Shown: positions 35,462-47,104 of the stretch, in pieces
Position numbering within the stretch: the stretch's first letter is position 1
How the letters are laid out: each line of letters starts with the position of its first letter
From: Onchidella celtica
Lineage: Eukaryota; Mollusca; Gastropoda; Systellommatophora; Onchidiidae
DNA length: 64,000 bases
Direction of reading: 5' to 3'
NCBI GenBank assembly: GCA_963931925.1
Contig: OZ007579.1
Coordinates: 41,957,197 to 42,021,196, forward strand
Program-made: the position numbers and the translations under genes
Notes under the pieces: model-generated
Database searches by the model: none
Told to the model about the DNA's origin: nothing
Seen by the model: the letters and a program-made list of their open reading frames with translations, nothing else

Positions 35462-36090
35462 TGGCATACTGAATCAAGTCTGTATCGCATTGGTCTTGAT
35501 GTGGGATGTAGACTGTATTTATTTGTATTTTGTATTTTTGTTTATGTATTTTGTATACTTCTTAAATCTCATTTAGGAAATTTGCCTTAATGTCATTGCA
35601 GCCCAGTTACAACTGAAGGAGACACGTCGTTGCCACACTGCAGCACTATTAGCTAGTTTTTTTTTTTGGGGGGGGGGGTGGTAGGGATAAATTCTATTTT
35701 AATATTGCCTGGGCAGCAGCCTGTTCGGCCTGCTCTTCTTGATTTCCAGCTGCCAAGGTATCTTTAACGTGACACGGGCCCTCCGAGTTTTTCCTCCTTA
35801 TCCGAGAAGACTAGGTGCTCGATCCTACCTCCCACACGATCAAGGACCGGAAAATATGAGAAAAATTCCAAAATTCCAACATGCCTGCGCCGACCGGGAT
35901 TCGAACCCGGTACCCTTGGCATGAGAGGCGAACAGTTTGCCTCTAGATCACCTTGTCCCCTATGGAGGTAAACGGGGGATTACTCAACTGTAAGACTGGA
36001 ACAACTCTATCTCGATTTTTCAATGGAAAAGAAATTCGAATCTTAGGCAAAACCGACGCAAAACAGGATTGGCTCAGCGCGGTATGTCCA
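35462..36090. mobile_element. MITE-like family Z, copy Z5, split by SINE S7
   Basis: The left part (35,462-35,513) begins GGCATACTGAATCAAGTCTG. The right part (35,960-36,090) ends AAAACCGACGCAAAACAGGA plus TTGGCTCAGCGCGG. Removing the SINE restores the order seen in Z6 and Z7, so the SINE landed in an existing Z element. Confidence 0.7.
35514..35959 (-). mobile_element. tRNA-derived SINE, near-full copy S7 (type I tail)
   Basis: Minus-sense head at the right with a B box GGTTCGAATCC (complement of 35,897-35,907) and an A-box-like TGATCTAGAGG. A body with a G-run on plus (35,669-35,679) follows, then the type I tail ending in a degenerate (AAATACA) repeat at 35,514-35,565. It is nested in family Z copy Z5. 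Confidence 0.92.
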
Positions 36091-36099
36091 GTTTTCTTC

Positions 36100-37500
36100 C
36101 CAAGTCAACAGCTTCATGCATGTATTATATTATACCTTGTTCTTTCATTGAATCGAAATCAAAAGAACGTACCGGCAATTTTAACAGTTGGATAGGCACT
36201 GTAAACTATACATTTTTATCAAAATTTTAGCGAAAGTCAGTATTCTGACAGAAAAACAGTGTGAGGTGCCCCAAAATCATATTTAAGCTCCTAACAAAAA
36301 TCCTTTGGTTAAATGTATTCTTCGTCCATTTCATCTGAAGTATGCTCAATATAAAATACAAGCACAGACTTTAACTACTTTTGATGGAACTTTCATATTT
36401 TATACTTGTGACTGACTGTCACAATCATGATGTACAAATTAGATGATTCAGTAATAAATCGAGCATTGTTCAGATTAAACAAACAAACAAAGTAAAAAGT
36501 CATGGGAGGGGTGGAGAGAGGGGGGGGGGGGGAGTTACAACGATGTTTGATCTGTGCAAATACACACTCAATACTGTAAAACTCAATAGTCGACACATTA
36601 TTATGTGTCTTGAGCAACGTGCCTATCTTCTAAACTGAGGATTGAAAGTTATGCCTCCCAAAAGCCTCCTCCTTTAGCCCACCCCTCTTCTTCTGCCACT
36701 CCCCCTTTTACATCAAATTGCTCCGACGAGGGTTGGGGGGAGGGGGTGGGTGGGTGGGATAAATAGATATTTCAGCTTTAGACAAATTGAATGCAAACTG
36801 TATGCATCAAAACCCAACAGTTGGCACAATATTATGTGTCTGAGTCGAGTGTTCCGTCTAAACTGAAGGTTGAAGGTCACTTCCTTATACCCTCTCCCTT
36901 TTGTTCACCCCTCTTCTTCCGCCACTCCCCAACTCCCACTTTCACATCCCAAATTGCTCCCCCGTGTCATGCTCACCTCTAAATCCCCACCCAAAAATTA
37001 CCACAATGTTCTAATTGTGTACAGAGACACAAGCGCGACCACAAAAATCCCCCTAGGCTTTCGAGCCGCCATTGTCCTGGTATTCAGTATTCATCCAACT
37101 TTACACATTTACAACTTCAGATGGTAAGAGCAAGACAAACAGCCTGTCAAAGCCCTGCATTAAAACCTTCATGAGCTTTTTCATTGTCGATTAATCCTAT
37201 TTTGTTCGACCAACATGGCATCGGGTTTGTAAAAAAATGCAAAAACGAACCAGAATTTTTCGTTAATAAAAAAAAGGTCCAGCACCAAAAATGTAGAATC
37301 CACACTTTGTTTGCCAAAGCGAAATCGATGCTGGAAGATGTTGGCACAGTACAATGAAACAGTGTATTCGAATAATTATTCCTCTGTCATCCTTTTCGCC
37401 TCCCCCCCCCCCTTCTCCTCATCTTTCAAGAGGCGCTTATGTATTTTTCTTTTGATCTATCTCTCCATCAACCATTCATTCTTTTCCGTCTTCTTTTCTT
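36100..37500. other. Intergenic DNA, no gene recognised
   Basis: Two similar sub-segments occur: GCCCACCCCTCTTCTTCTGC plus CACTCCCCC at about 36,679 and TTCACCCCTCTTCTTCCGCC plus ACTCCCC at about 36,904. They form a diverged direct repeat of about 225 bp spacing. A G-run lies at about 36,522-36,532. Confidence 0.45.
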
Positions 37501-37506
37501 TTCTCC

Positions 37507-37513
37507 ATGTTTG

Positions 37514-37549
<36 letters not shown>

Positions 37550-37675
37550 CCGCTTTCTCTTCTCTTTCTCTCTTTCTCTCTCTCTCTCACCCCCTCTCAC
37601 GTCCTCCTCTTTCTCCCCCTCTCTCATCACTCTCTTTCTCTCTCTCCCGCTCCCCTGGTATCTCTCTCTCTTGCT
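37507..37675. repeat. (CT)n polypyrimidine tract
   Basis: CTCTCTCTCT with CCCT and TTTCT variants over about 165 bp. The 178-codon Ser/Leu-rich frame here is a repeat artefact. Confidence 0.95.
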
Positions 37676-37679
37676 TTCT

Positions 37680-40600
37680 TCAACTTATCGCCAATCCAGA
37701 AGTTTCAGTGTCACACTATCGGCTCTGTCACATCATAAGGGCTTAAAAAAAATAAAAAAATACCTAAAACAAAATAATAGCTATTTTATACTTATGAATC
37801 AGCATTCAACCCCCCACCCGTCCCATGCCCAAGCACATCAGAGATAGGTTATAAACCCACTCTGCAGCAGCAAAATTAAGTAACACCAACTGTCGCTTCC
37901 CGTGTTTAAGTTACCTCTGAATTTCCTAGACAACGTTCCTTACATTTACATTGAACATGTTAACAGTACAAGTACTGTATAGGCCTACACCTTTTTCTCT
38001 CTGCGTGCTTTTGTTTTTTTATTCTTCTTAAATTCTCTTTTCAATTTAGACTGTTCTTGGTTGCATAATCGATACTTAATTTCAGCTGGGGATCAGGAAC
38101 GTCCACCAAATCGAATCCGCCGTAAAAAAAGGCGAGTAGAAGGGGCGGAAACGAGATATAATTAGCACTGCTTATTATGCAAATGTTCTGGGTCATTCAT
38201 TAGCGAATTGGTTGCTCAAGCCTTAGCGGTCGAGTTACCGTGAAAATGCTTTTGGTTTATTTAGCTAATCCGGAGGTTCGAATGAAATTTTCATAATAAA
38301 ACACGCGGTTTCCCCCCCCGGGGGGAGGGGGGGGGGAGGGGGAGGGGAGGAGACGGGGTTTACACACAGAATCTGTTTTCATCGGCCAGTGTAACGGATA
38401 TGTCAGGATAACCCAGCACTGCCTGTACCCTCACTGTAACACGCATACCCATTGTTTAAACTTTACATAATTCCGTACATGGAACTGAAGATCGAAAATT
38501 GCGAGTTTTTAAAGATATTAAGTCTTTTTCAATTCTTTTTAAGATCTTATATTAGGTCGATTAAAATTTTGAGCCTGTGGTGATTTTTTTTTGCTTTTTT
38601 TTTTTTTCGACAATAAAACGCTTTTGTTGAATTTCCTGGATAGACCGCTTAGGTATTATACAAACAATATACTTCTGGTTTTTTCGAAGAGTCAAGAAAG
38701 AAGGAGAAAATCATCCCATTCATAGAACAGTCTTTTGAATAGGCAAGAAAAAATGTACAGTTTGGCAACAGAATTAATGAAACGAAACGAAACGAAGTAA
38801 ACAAAAACCGGCTGGAATCTAGGCTTTTTTTTGGGGGGGGGGGGGGGGGGATTCACAATGATCAAAGCGTACACTAAAAAATACTGCTCACATCTGTCTA
38901 CTATAGTTTAAGCTCAATTTAGTTTAGTTTAGTTTCAGCTTCAGTGTTAATTCCAGTTTTAGTTCAATTTAGTTTAGTTGAACAAGAGATTTACTTTATT
39001 CCGGCAATTATTACACGTGGTTATACCAGAACATGCACGAGTTTTACGTCAATGACGGAGATGAAAGGAAACGTGACCTCTACTGAAACACCTAAAAATC
39101 ATTTACCATTAGGAATCATGGGGTTCAGAAATTGGAAGTGGATGGCGAGAATGTTTGTCTACAAAATGCAAACAAAACCACAGTCGTATCAAAATATACA
39201 GTATTACTACAGTTAAGTACCTGAGAAATTGTCAAAGTGTCCGATAGCAAAAATTCACACAGAATATCCGATCAAATGCAAATTTTAGTATCTCTAAATA
39301 TAATAATGTTCTTATTCATCTTTCAGGGCCAGTACCACTTTTGAAGCCGCGCGTTATTCATTTCGGGAATTAGAAATAAACAACATTCATTTCTGTATTA
39401 AATTGTCGTTCAATTTATAGTAAAAACTTTCGAGTAGCTGAAACTTATTTCTTTATTGTAATATATTATTGTTTTGTTCAACTCATAAATGAATTACAAA
39501 GTTTGAAATGACTTTGGCTCCGCATTTGAAGAATTGATTTCTTCAAAGAACCCACGTTAAAATTTTTTTTTTTTTTTTACAAATCTGCAGTTACTAGGAA
39601 TAACCAATATATCTTTAATGCAGAGTCTACAAACTACCCATTTGTTTGACGTGAGTTTTTGTCTTCTGAAGGTTGCCAATCGTATCGCTTTCCCAAGTGT
39701 TTTAACTCACTTCTTGGAGTTGCAATTTTCACAGATGCCCGCCTCTGGCAATGGCATCAGGCTACCATAACTCACTGGAGTAACCGGGATCGAAAATATC
39801 ATGCGACTTTGAGTTTTTTCCCACATCAGGACTGAAACATTGATTAGTACGAGACACAATCCGCAACTTGACCGCACGGACAGGGGAACGTCCTGGCGAG
39901 AAAGCAGCTCCTTCGAAAATCCCACGCTTTCATTTCTTTAATTTCTCACGTCTGATCTTGTTTTACGCATTTTTCATTTGTACTTGTTCGCATTCCCGCG
40001 GTTTGGAAGCGTAATTTGTTAAAAAGAAGCAATTAATACGAAAAGGCAGGTTATCGCTTTCGTTGGTCTTAGCGACAACGGACATTACGTTAAATTGTGA
40101 ACTACGTCAAACCTCACGCAGCGGACTAAACAAATTACAGAACATTAAATGGTTCATCTTGACTCAACTCGCATACTGGCACGATCTGTATTATCGCACA
40201 CCCCCTTTGTTCGTAGGTCCTCTTGGAATCGTATTTCTAGATTGATTCAATTTGATTGTCTTGAGTGTGTGGGATGGGTAGATAGGTGAGAAGGTCTTCT
40301 GAGATATTCTTTTTACTTCATATGCATAACTTGTACAAAGAAAACGACATTCTATCGGTAAAATAAAAGAAAGAAATGTGCCACAATTTGTTTTAGCTGG
40401 GTGATTTTACCTCGCTTAATAAAATGTTGTAGTCTAATTATTTTTTATAAAAAAATCAGTGTTTGACAATTAACTCTCGGAAGACTGGGCTATTTTCCAT
40501 CAACGACTCGGATTCAAATACTTCATTCATATTGCTTTTCCTCAATTGCAAATAGAAGGCTCAACAGGCTGCATTATCTACTCATGTATGGCATTCTCTG

Positions 40601-41100
40601 TTGATGATTATTCCAGATTCCGAAGTTAATTAACCAGAACTTGATGAAAAGGGGGGGGGGGGGGCAGAATTTCCTTCTTTGCTATGTGAGACTCCTAAAT
40701 TTGTATCTTAAAATATTTAATTTTTGTCTCCAGTATAGTACGATCCGATTATAGGACGACTTTCTCAATTTCTTTTTTTCATTACCCAGTTATTAGCATT
40801 ATCATCAACCGCGAGCCCACTCAATGTTACAGCATTAACGCTGCTTTCTTTGTGCAATTATTAGGACCATCTTTAACTCTGTTACTGTCAGTTATTAAAC
40901 TGTGTAATTATTCAACACATTGAATGCCAGGTCCAGTGAAATAGGCTTTCCAGAAATGTACACTTTACAGGGTTTTCCAGGTTAGTATAAACTCACTAAA
41001 TAATTATGTCAGATATCCAACTGCAGCTGAAAAGCCTTTGCATTTGGCAGGACACAATAATTCCCTAGGCAGCAATAAGGTTAACTTATCGTCGGATATA
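37680..41100. other. Intergenic DNA with a few low-complexity runs; possible non-coding elements
   Basis: No genes seen. At about 38,090-38,290 there is a repeat-free segment with homeodomain/POU-like words (TAATTAG, ATGCAAAT, TTAGCTAATCC) that might be regulatory. G-rich runs lie at about 38,318-38,352, 38,833-38,850 and 40,651-40,664. Confidence 0.35.
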
Positions 41101-41103
41101 ATT

Positions 41104-41349
41104 ATGCCATATTGTTGTATGTGCATTTTTGCCTTTTCGAGAAAATGAAAATTGAAGTTTGGTCGGTAAAGGGGCTAGAACGTGTAAAACATTACGTCAC
41201 AGACATATAAATCTCGATAAGTTTTTAAGCCAATTGGAATGACACAAATACATAATAAAATCTGGAGTGAGGGAACTATTTTCATGACAACACCTCAAAA
41301 TCGGCAAAATGTCGCTTACAAGAATATGGCAACTATCCCTCGATATATT
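41104..41349. mobile_element. MITE-like family V, copy V2 (inverted relative to V1)
   Basis: It starts ATGCCATATTGTTGTATGTG and ends ACAAGAATATGGCAACTATC. It aligns along its length to the reverse complement of V1. Confidence 0.8.
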
Positions 41350-41654
41350 CTGTTGCGTCACGGCAAATAGACCGTATGAACCAGATCTAAGTCAAATTCT
41401 CCTGTTTACGTCGTTTAATCGAATGAAATTTGCACCACTTTTCTATCTGGAATATAATTTTTTTCAGGATTTATAGTTTATTTGGTAAGCATGAAGTGGA
41501 AATTTAACAAAAAATAAAACAGAGCACAACCCCAAAAGTCCTGACGTCTCCTGTAAAATTTCGTTTCTGGCGTGTGCGGTCTTCTTCCATAACACTGCAA
41601 TAATAATGTTATGATAAATTCAGGATTCAAATAATCATCACATATTGTGATAGA

Positions 41655-41890
41655 GCAAGAGGGCTAACATGCAAGCACCTAAAACTTCGTGACCAAAAAT
41701 TATCAAACTTTGTTTACCGGTATTGTCCCAAACTTTGATAGTACATCCAATTTGGACAAAAGTTAGTCTTTATCTATTTCCAATTTTTTTTTTTTTTTTG
41801 GTCTACTAAAAAGGGGACGCATTTTGGACGAGCAGAATAGAAAAGTATGATAGGAAATTTCGTTCTTTGTCCCTCTTTACAAACTTCTGA
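41655..41890. mobile_element. Repeat family R, copy R1
   Basis: AAGAGGGCTAACATGCAAGC, CACCTAAAACTTCGTGAC and onward match 44,755-44,830. Its right part (GACGCATTTTGGACGAGCAG; AAATTTCGTTC) matches 45,285-45,345 in inverted orientation, so the family has foldback-like internal structure. No coding capacity. Confidence 0.6.
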
Positions 41891-42229
41891 AAATCAAGTT
41901 TGAATATCACATCTGTGTTTCCTCTAAGTTCAATGGGCCAGCTAGTATGTTTAAAAAAATCAACATCAAAAAATAAATATAGTTTAGAATCAGGAAAGAA
42001 AATATTAAAATAGGTTGTGGAGTCCGCTGTCCCGTTAACAGAGGTGGGTTGGTGGGGAGGGGGGGGGTGTGGGGGGGGGCATTGCGACCAGTTATTGAGT
42101 GCTCATGAATAAGTGCAAAGGTGTCATCTCTGTAGTGACAAGTTACCAGACGGGCCAGAAGGTTTGAATGTATGGGAAGACTCGTGTGGTTGGCGTGAAA
42201 AAATCACTCTATAAGATCCATTGATAAGT

Positions 42230-42620
42230 AAACTATTAATACTCTGCGGCGAGACGCGATGCTTAATTTAGTGCTAGGATAACAACGCCGTTATGAATTT
42301 GTGAGCACACAATAACAGCAAACATTGAAAGAGGCGGCACCGCTCATTGATAGCGGGCCCGTGAGCAATGAGAAGCCTCTGTGACACCAGGCGTGACACT
42401 AGCGTGGGTAGCCACCCTTCAATGCGCGTGCGAGAATGCTGAACCGGGTGTCCTCCTATACAGACGCCATGCGCCTCGTGGTGACAGGTTTAAAACATTG
42501 TTCGATGGGGTTTTTAGTTCCGTTAATGTCAGGCGATGACTATCTCGCGTCTGGTTCTTATAAGCCGCACGGAATGAGATTAAATTGACTCGTTGATATC
42601 ATAATAACTTACGACTTATT
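42230..42620. other. Repeat-free CpG-richer island, possible regulatory DNA
   Basis: Unique-looking, CpG-richer sequence amid AT-rich repeats, with several SOX-like words (AACATTG, ACAATAA) and no fitting coding frame. It is a candidate enhancer for the HEY gene 10 kb to the right; inference only. Confidence 0.25.
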
Positions 42621-42841
42621 GAAAAGCGGTGTCTCTCCCATTCCGTCTTCCTTTCGGTTGGCAATGCTCTTTTTAAGAATAATATTTATATTTTAAACAT
42701 TATTTACGTATTTTTAGAGCAACTGGCAAAGCTGTCGCCTACAACAGTTTGGCACAGTTTTATAAAATTTAAAATTAGAGCATCAATAATATAGTATAAT
42801 TTATACCAATATTTTAATACCAATAAAGAATCATATAATGG

Positions 42842-43000
42842 TTAGTTTTATTTTATCTTATTTTATTTTTTTCTATTTTTTAAAATTCAATTTCATTTAT
42901 TCAATTTATTTATTTATATTTATTCATTCATTTATTTAAGTAATTAATTAACTATTTAATTTTATTCATTATTTATTTATTTATTTACATATTTTTAAAA
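42842..43000. repeat. (TTTA)n/(TTCA)n AT-rich tract
   Basis: Imperfect TTTATTTATTTA repeats with TTCATTCA segments over about 150 bp. Confidence 0.9.
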
Positions 43001-43004
43001 TGTT

Positions 43005-44660
43005 GTTCGGTCTGTCCATAAAATTAAATGGGTAGAAAAAAAAATTCTAATATACACCATTTACTAACTGTACTTTTCCCTCTCTCTTTAACCCTTCAAG
43101 AATGTAAATAAAGAGAATTTTAATAGATAAATAGACTCCAAGACCTCTTGACAAATTCAATTTCGGGTTCATTTGGAGAGAAACTGTGAAGACTCAACAC
43201 GAGAATAGAGATAATCACCGGCGGACACAGAACCGCCTACCTGAAAAAATAATTTCCACAAAAACTAGCTGTGGCCTTTAATCGGTTAACCGATATTTGG
43301 GAGACATAACAGAATGAAACCAGGTACTTCCAGTAACGCTGTCCCCTTTATCCTACACTGTCGGTTAACCAGAGTTAAACTGTCTTCTGATTTCAGCAGC
43401 AGAATTTATAATTCTTCTGCATAAAAGCATGCTTTTAACCGAAGAAGCAATTAACCTCACGAAATACTGTCGGAAAAAATGTGCTCTTTCTGCACTCAAA
43501 GTGATTCGCTTAAACTCACTTTTCGTTTATCCGTTTTGCGTCAAATCACACCAGCTGTTAATAAGAACTTTATCGCGCATGCCCCTCGTCCCGGGGACAG
43601 AGGAGTTATTGTCCTTTTATTCTTTCTTTTTTTTTTTTTTATCGTCACCCAGCGCCTTCAGCTCACAACGACGATTGGACTCCCCATTCAAACTGCCGAA
43701 AGCTCGCGTGCCACCGCGCGTGACACCCAGCGTCCCCCGCGAGCACACGACACCGCCTCATGTTTTGTGGGTATTGTTTGGGATATTTTGGGGCCGATGC
43801 GGAACGTTGCGGGAGATGAAACCAGATTTGAATACGCAGTTCAGTATTGTCACTTACATCTGGTAGTGGTGACTGCCCAGATCAGAATTCAGAAGAAAGC
43901 TGCATAAACAAAGATCATAGACTCAGTTTTTCTCCAAGTTTTTGTTATTTCTCTTCTAATTACTACTGCATGCGAACTTCACCTGCACTTGTGGGAGTTC
44001 CGAGAACTGACATGAACCATCGGGTGGAACAGTATGTGTCCTTTACCAAGGGGTGGGACGAAGTTGTAGAGTGAGTGAGCGAGGGATGGGTGGTTAGAGG
44101 AAGGGTGGAGATAGGAAGGAGGGAGTTAGAACGAGGCTGCAAGCAAAATATGAAAGACTACAATCATAAAAAATGGCCATATAATGAACGGAACGTGGAA
44201 GTCCAAAAACTTGGAAGAATTTTATTTTTTCCATATCAGAAGCCACTGAAAGCTGATCCTCTCACCTCCCACCCCCTCCCCGACCGGGATTAATTTACAT
44301 AACTTCCTAAAATAAATTAACAATTGTTTCCCCATAAATTCTTTGTTAGGATAACTGTTAACCCTAATCCCTTGGCTCTTGAATTTGCTTGTTTGCTTTG
44401 AGTTTTTTGGACAGAGAATAGTCTCATTCTAGATCCGACGTCTCACTGCATGTTTGCAACATCAGATTCCCCTCAAGCTTCCCGTCAAAAACATGAATGT
44501 TGTGCAGGTATAGAATGGGTTAATATGGAGTGCCAGGACAGGTGTACAGGAAAAGGCATGGTGATCTATGTAGGCTCATTAACCCTAATAAATCTGACGT
44601 GTCAAGGAAAGAGACTGCATGCTCTAAAAAATAAAAACGTTTCCATGACAGTCAAAGAAT
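43005..44660. other. Intergenic DNA, no gene recognised
   Basis: Two overlapping plus frames of about 140 codons (43,429-43,907) show no recognisable motif and no splice or promoter support. Confidence 0.4.
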
Positions 44661-44754
44661 ATTTTGCGACCTTGATTCTTGTTCTTTCCAACTCCACTTT
44701 TTGCACAGCTGAGAAATTAGACGTTAAACGTTTGAGGCTTTAGTAATACCAGAG

Positions 44755-45350
44755 GGCGAACATGTAAGCACCTGAAACTTCGTGACTGCGTAACCTAAAA
44801 TTATGAAACTTGGTGTATTGCCTCAATGTTTGATGATAGCAGAGAGTATAGATATATAGAGAGGGTTCACTATTGGTTGATTTGCACTGCGAGACACGGG
44901 AGGCTCTGCGAAACCACTGTTAGCATGGAGCGGAAAGTAGGTCGCTGTGGTAAACAATACCCGTTTGTGCATTTCCACGGGGCGTAGGAGCTTACAAACG
45001 GTTGTAAATAGTTTCAATCAACCCAAAAATATGAACAAGCCACAGTAAACAGATATGTACACTATCTTTGGTGAAGAAGGTCTCTTTCAATTCCTCAGAT
45101 TCTTGTTTACCGCAGCGACCTAGTTTCACGATTTGGCGGAAGTGAACCCTCTCTATATATCTATACTCTCTGATGATAGCTACGTGGACACATCCGTTTT
45201 GAACAAAATACACTCTTCAATATTACGATTTGGCCACTGACTCGATGTGATTTTTATGTTGAGTCTCGATCACATAACGTGTAAAGTAAGGCGCAGAACG
45301 AAATTTGCTGTCATACTTTTTAATTCTACTCGAGGAAAATGCGTCTGGTT
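44755..45350. mobile_element. Repeat family R, copy R2, interrupted
   Basis: The left part 44,755-44,839 and the part from 45,173 onward match R1 at 41.66 kb, with the foldback element in between. Confidence 0.6.
44840..45172. mobile_element. Foldback/MITE element, 333 bp, with 7-bp target duplication
   Basis: The left end CAGAGAGTATAGATATATAG plus AGAGGGTTCAC is mirrored exactly at the right end (GTGAACCCTCTC...CTCTCTG). A second inner inverted pair is present (GTAGGTCGCTGTGGTAAACA and TGTTTACCGCAGCGACCTAG, imperfect). ATGATAG flanks both sides (44,833-44,839; 45,173-45,179). The CAG-starting ends resemble hAT elements, but hAT duplications are normally 8 bp, so the superfamily is open. Confidence 0.85.
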
Positions 45351-46555
45351 TTTTTTTTTTTCGGTTCAAACCGTCGGAACACTTTCTTCTTTTCAAGTCA
45401 TTTATGGCTCAGAATCAACGAAAGTATTAAAAATACTGCAAACTTCAAGACTTTTTAAAATATGTCCACGTACACTTTCACGTCTGTATATGTGTAATAC
45501 GATATTTTGTAGAATTTAAGACTCAGCGGGTAATAAGCCTTTCATGAATACATTGGAGGCCTTACTTCCTTTATAATATGACGATGATGATTAGGCGTTA
45601 GAATAAACCGGAAAAAGTGGAACAGTTTGACAAGTGCCGCGACACATTTTAAACAAGTGCCAAAGTGTGGATTCGTTATAAGTCTTCTACTTACTAAAAG
45701 ATTTCCAGTTCTGTAGAAAATGGAAATAGAACAAACAAGAACTAAAGTCGCGATTTCGCTTTTAGCCCCCCCCCCCCCCCCTTTCCTTTTTCTTTTTGAG
45801 TGTCCATTTTCTGATGACCAATGGAAAGTATAATCCAGATAGGAAAATAGAACACATTTTATTCCGTAACATGATGTTTAAAAGTGAATTTGACAGAGTC
45901 TGGTTGGCAGTTTTTCTCCGTAAAGGGCCAGAAATGTCCATCTGTGCTCCATGTGATATCACATGAATACTCTGAAGCCACACAATACCGTATTCCCACA
46001 GGAAAGTTGAAATCCTTCAAATTCAATGTGACGCCAAGCTGATATTTGAACAACACAACAGAATGAAAAAAGGCAGTGTCAGTTGCTTTGTCCTCATTAT
46101 CAGACTCGTTGATGCCGTTTATTTAGTGACATCTGTGTAGATCGTTTTCTTTATCTCCTTCATTCGGTTTGTTGGGATTTTAGGTTCGCAATAAGGGGAT
46201 GACGGTCTCTGTCCATTACGTCCAGGATGAGATCACCTGAGCTTTCTGGCACCAAAGGTCAAGCGCTCTATTCATTGGGCCACTGCGCCGACTGTCAAAC
46301 TGTCTGTCTTTCTCCTCGCTGTGCATCAATCTCCTGCTGGATAGAAACAAAAATATTGGTCTCTGCTCCAGCTGTATTTCTCTTGTCATGCTGCAACAAA
46401 ATATGAAAAAAACAAACAAACAATAAAACGCACATGAAATCTGTGCGGTTGAAAAAAACATTATGTCCCAAAGCCCTGCGCCAGAAAGAGATATTAAAAA
46501 AAAATAAAAAATATTTTAATTATTTTGGACTTCATTGCATTTCTTTTTGTTTGCT

Positions 46556-46920
46556 TAGTTCTAACACGGGGCTTTGCGACATGTATTTTTCTTTCATTTC
46601 TAACACCAGGTTTCGCGACATATATTTTTGTTTCGTTTCTAACACGGGGCTTTGCGACATATATTTTTGTTTCGTTTCTAACACGGGGCTTTGCGACATA
46701 AATATTTGTTTCGTTTCTAACACGAGGCTTTGCGACATAAATTTTTGTTTCGTTCGTTTCTAATACGGGGCTTTGCGACATAAATTTTTGTTTCGTTTCT
46801 AACACGGGGCTTTGCGACATATATTTTTGTTTCGTTTCTAACACGAGGCTTTGCGACATATATTTTTGTTGCTTCTGACAGTCCGAGGGGACTGCTTTGC
46901 GGGGCTTTGCGACATGCATT
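46556..46920 (-). repeat. 39-bp minisatellite, about 9 units, open as a 13-residue protein repeat
   Basis: Units of 39 bp centred on ACACGGGGCTTTGCGACATA repeat about nine times. Because 39 is a multiple of three, the minus strand stays open for 147 codons with repeating YVAKPRVRNETKI-like units. A neighbouring frame reads MSQSPVLETKQKY units. One unit carries a 4-bp CGTT insertion that shifts between these frames. Single copies of the unit core (GTCGCAAAGCCC) occur at 13,949 and, diverged, at 31,021, so the repeat probably arose inside a mobile element. There is no evidence that the frame is a gene. Confidence 0.85.
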
Positions 46921-47104
46921 TTGTTTTCCTGCCACATTTTTACTTTACTTTATGGTCTGAGTATTGTTTGACAATCTGTCCTCACTTTGGTTCATGAAAG
47001 AAATTCTAAAGGCGAAGTCTAGTGGGTTGAAGAAATTGGAGGCGGGAGACGTGAGGTATAGATTTCGCGTCTCATGTGGACGCTGTGGTAAGAAACTCCT
47101 TAGG

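Larger units (their letters stand above)
44664..45753. mobile_element. MITE-like family T, copy Tb, split by nested insertions
   Basis: The left half (44,664-44,750) begins GCGACCTTGATTCTTGTTCT and includes GAGAAATTAGACGTTAAACG. The right half (45,580-45,753) ends AACAAACAAGAACTAAAGTC plus GCGA. The uninterrupted copy Td at 52.6 kb has the same halves joined. Between them lies a family R copy, itself interrupted by an inverted-repeat element. Confidence 0.75.

Noticed and set aside
37311-37847. 178-codon plus frame
   Set aside because: Its centre is the (CT)n tract; the flanks show no protein motif or splice support.
43429-43907. Two overlapping plus frames of about 140 codons
   Set aside because: No recognisable motif, no promoter or splice signals, and two frames open at once in a GC-richer patch.
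46556-46920. CRISPR-like regular repeats
   Set aside because: The 39-bp units are directly adjacent with no unique spacers, and the DNA is eukaryotic; it is a minisatellite.
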